Shown here in pieces: positions 63,556 through 64,000 of a stretch of DNA of 64,000 bases. Both the position numbers and the translations under genes were made by a program. Below the pieces are notes generated by a model. The model saw only the letters and a list, made by a program, of their open reading frames with translations. It was not told where the DNA came from and made no database searches. Source of the DNA: Atherinomorus stipes (Eukaryota > Chordata > Actinopteri > Atheriniformes > Atherinidae). The stretch is taken from the NCBI GenBank assembly GCA_023101725.1, contig JALJCO010010492.1, forward strand, positions 124,001 to 188,000, read 5' to 3'. Each line of letters starts with the position of its first letter. The stretch's first letter is position 1.

Positions 63556-64000
63556 AGGCCTTTACACACCTACTCCGAATATTTCGTCCGAAAGATTCGC
63601 ACGGCAAAAGCTTTAATCAAATTAATATCAAGTCAACGGGAGCGTTCACATCAGTGACAAAATTTCGTCTTGCGATTTTGCGACGTTTATTTTTTTGAAC
63701 TGAGGTCGATTTTCTTAATATTCGCATCCGACAGATACACAATCCACCAATCAGAGAAGGCGCTCTGACGTCACCGAGCTGGTCGCAAGCAAAAAGAGAA
63801 AGGAAAAAGAGAGAAGTGTCGCTTGGTCGCTGTTACTGCATCATTATGGCTCAGGTGTTATCACCTTCGTGTTGCAGGCAGCACTCTTGTTTGGCAAACG
63901 GGGCTGTGGGGGTGTGTCACAGTTGAAGTAGCAGTGTTTTGCCTACATTTTGTAGCCATTCGAGGTTATAAGCTACAGGTGTTATATTTAAAATCCCCAT
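63556..64000. mobile_element. GGCCTTTACACACCTACTCC element, cut by the window end
   Basis: Begins AAGGCCTTTACACACCTACT, then ATTTCGTCCG and GGGAGCGTTCACATC, motifs of a dispersed fish hAT-like repeat. The right end is outside the window. Confidence 0.4.

Noticed and set aside
57697..64000. Coding exons of gng12
   Set aside because: No frame resembles a G-gamma protein; if gng12 is the gene, its coding exons are outside the window.

Overview
This window is vertebrate nuclear DNA, almost certainly from a teleost fish. It has one large multi-exon gene with GT-AG introns. The rest is packed with typical fish mobile DNA: many short non-autonomous hAT, PIF/Harbinger, piggyBac/Kolobok-like and Tc1/mariner elements, L2-like and Rex3-like LINE ends, and one nearly intact BEL/Pao LTR retrotransposon. 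The species cannot be named from the sequence.

The gene is wls (Wntless/GPR177/Evi), the carrier that takes lipidated Wnt proteins to the cell surface. It runs on the plus strand from 1964 to about 50445. Nine exons are present (1964-2125, 2223-2359, 15182-15350, 30502-30599, 33654-33717, 43547-43690, 46048-46131, 46317-46485, 49584-49693). They splice in frame into the last 378 codons including the C terminus. About 160 N-terminal residues lie upstream of the window. The 9.8-kb intron 33718-43546 has the hallmarks of a U12-type (minor spliceosome) intron. It also holds the BEL/Pao element, in antisense orientation and itself inserted into an older inverted-repeat transposon.

Layout: 1-712 is an extreme C-rich tract. 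713-50445 is wls with its introns full of nested transposons, two minisatellites (11-bp unit at 28.8-29.9 kb; AT-rich at 48.0-48.8 kb) and a tetrad of tandem motifs at 2.6-3.5 kb that contains a stray 36-bp copy of a wls exon. 50446-57300 is intergenic and repeat-rich: a piggyBac relic split by a Harbinger MITE, then a 0.9-kb element with a long hairpin. At 57321-57696 a GC-rich block with an ETS/CRE-like promoter motif and a clean splice donor looks like a non-coding first exon of another plus-strand gene. From human gene order (GNG12 lies downstream of WLS in the same orientation) gng12 is a reasonable guess, but no coding sequence for it is in the window. 57697-64000 would be its first intron and is a pile of hAT-type MITEs, including a family that carries the palindrome TCTCGCGAGA.

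No bacterial-type operon, CRISPR array, tRNA or rRNA gene was seen. I found no new multi-gene system. The unusual items are the U12 intron, the exon fragment in a minisatellite, the TCTCGCGAGA-bearing MITE family, the foldback elements with THAP-domain arms, and the three homopolymer frame breaks in an otherwise young BEL/Pao element.
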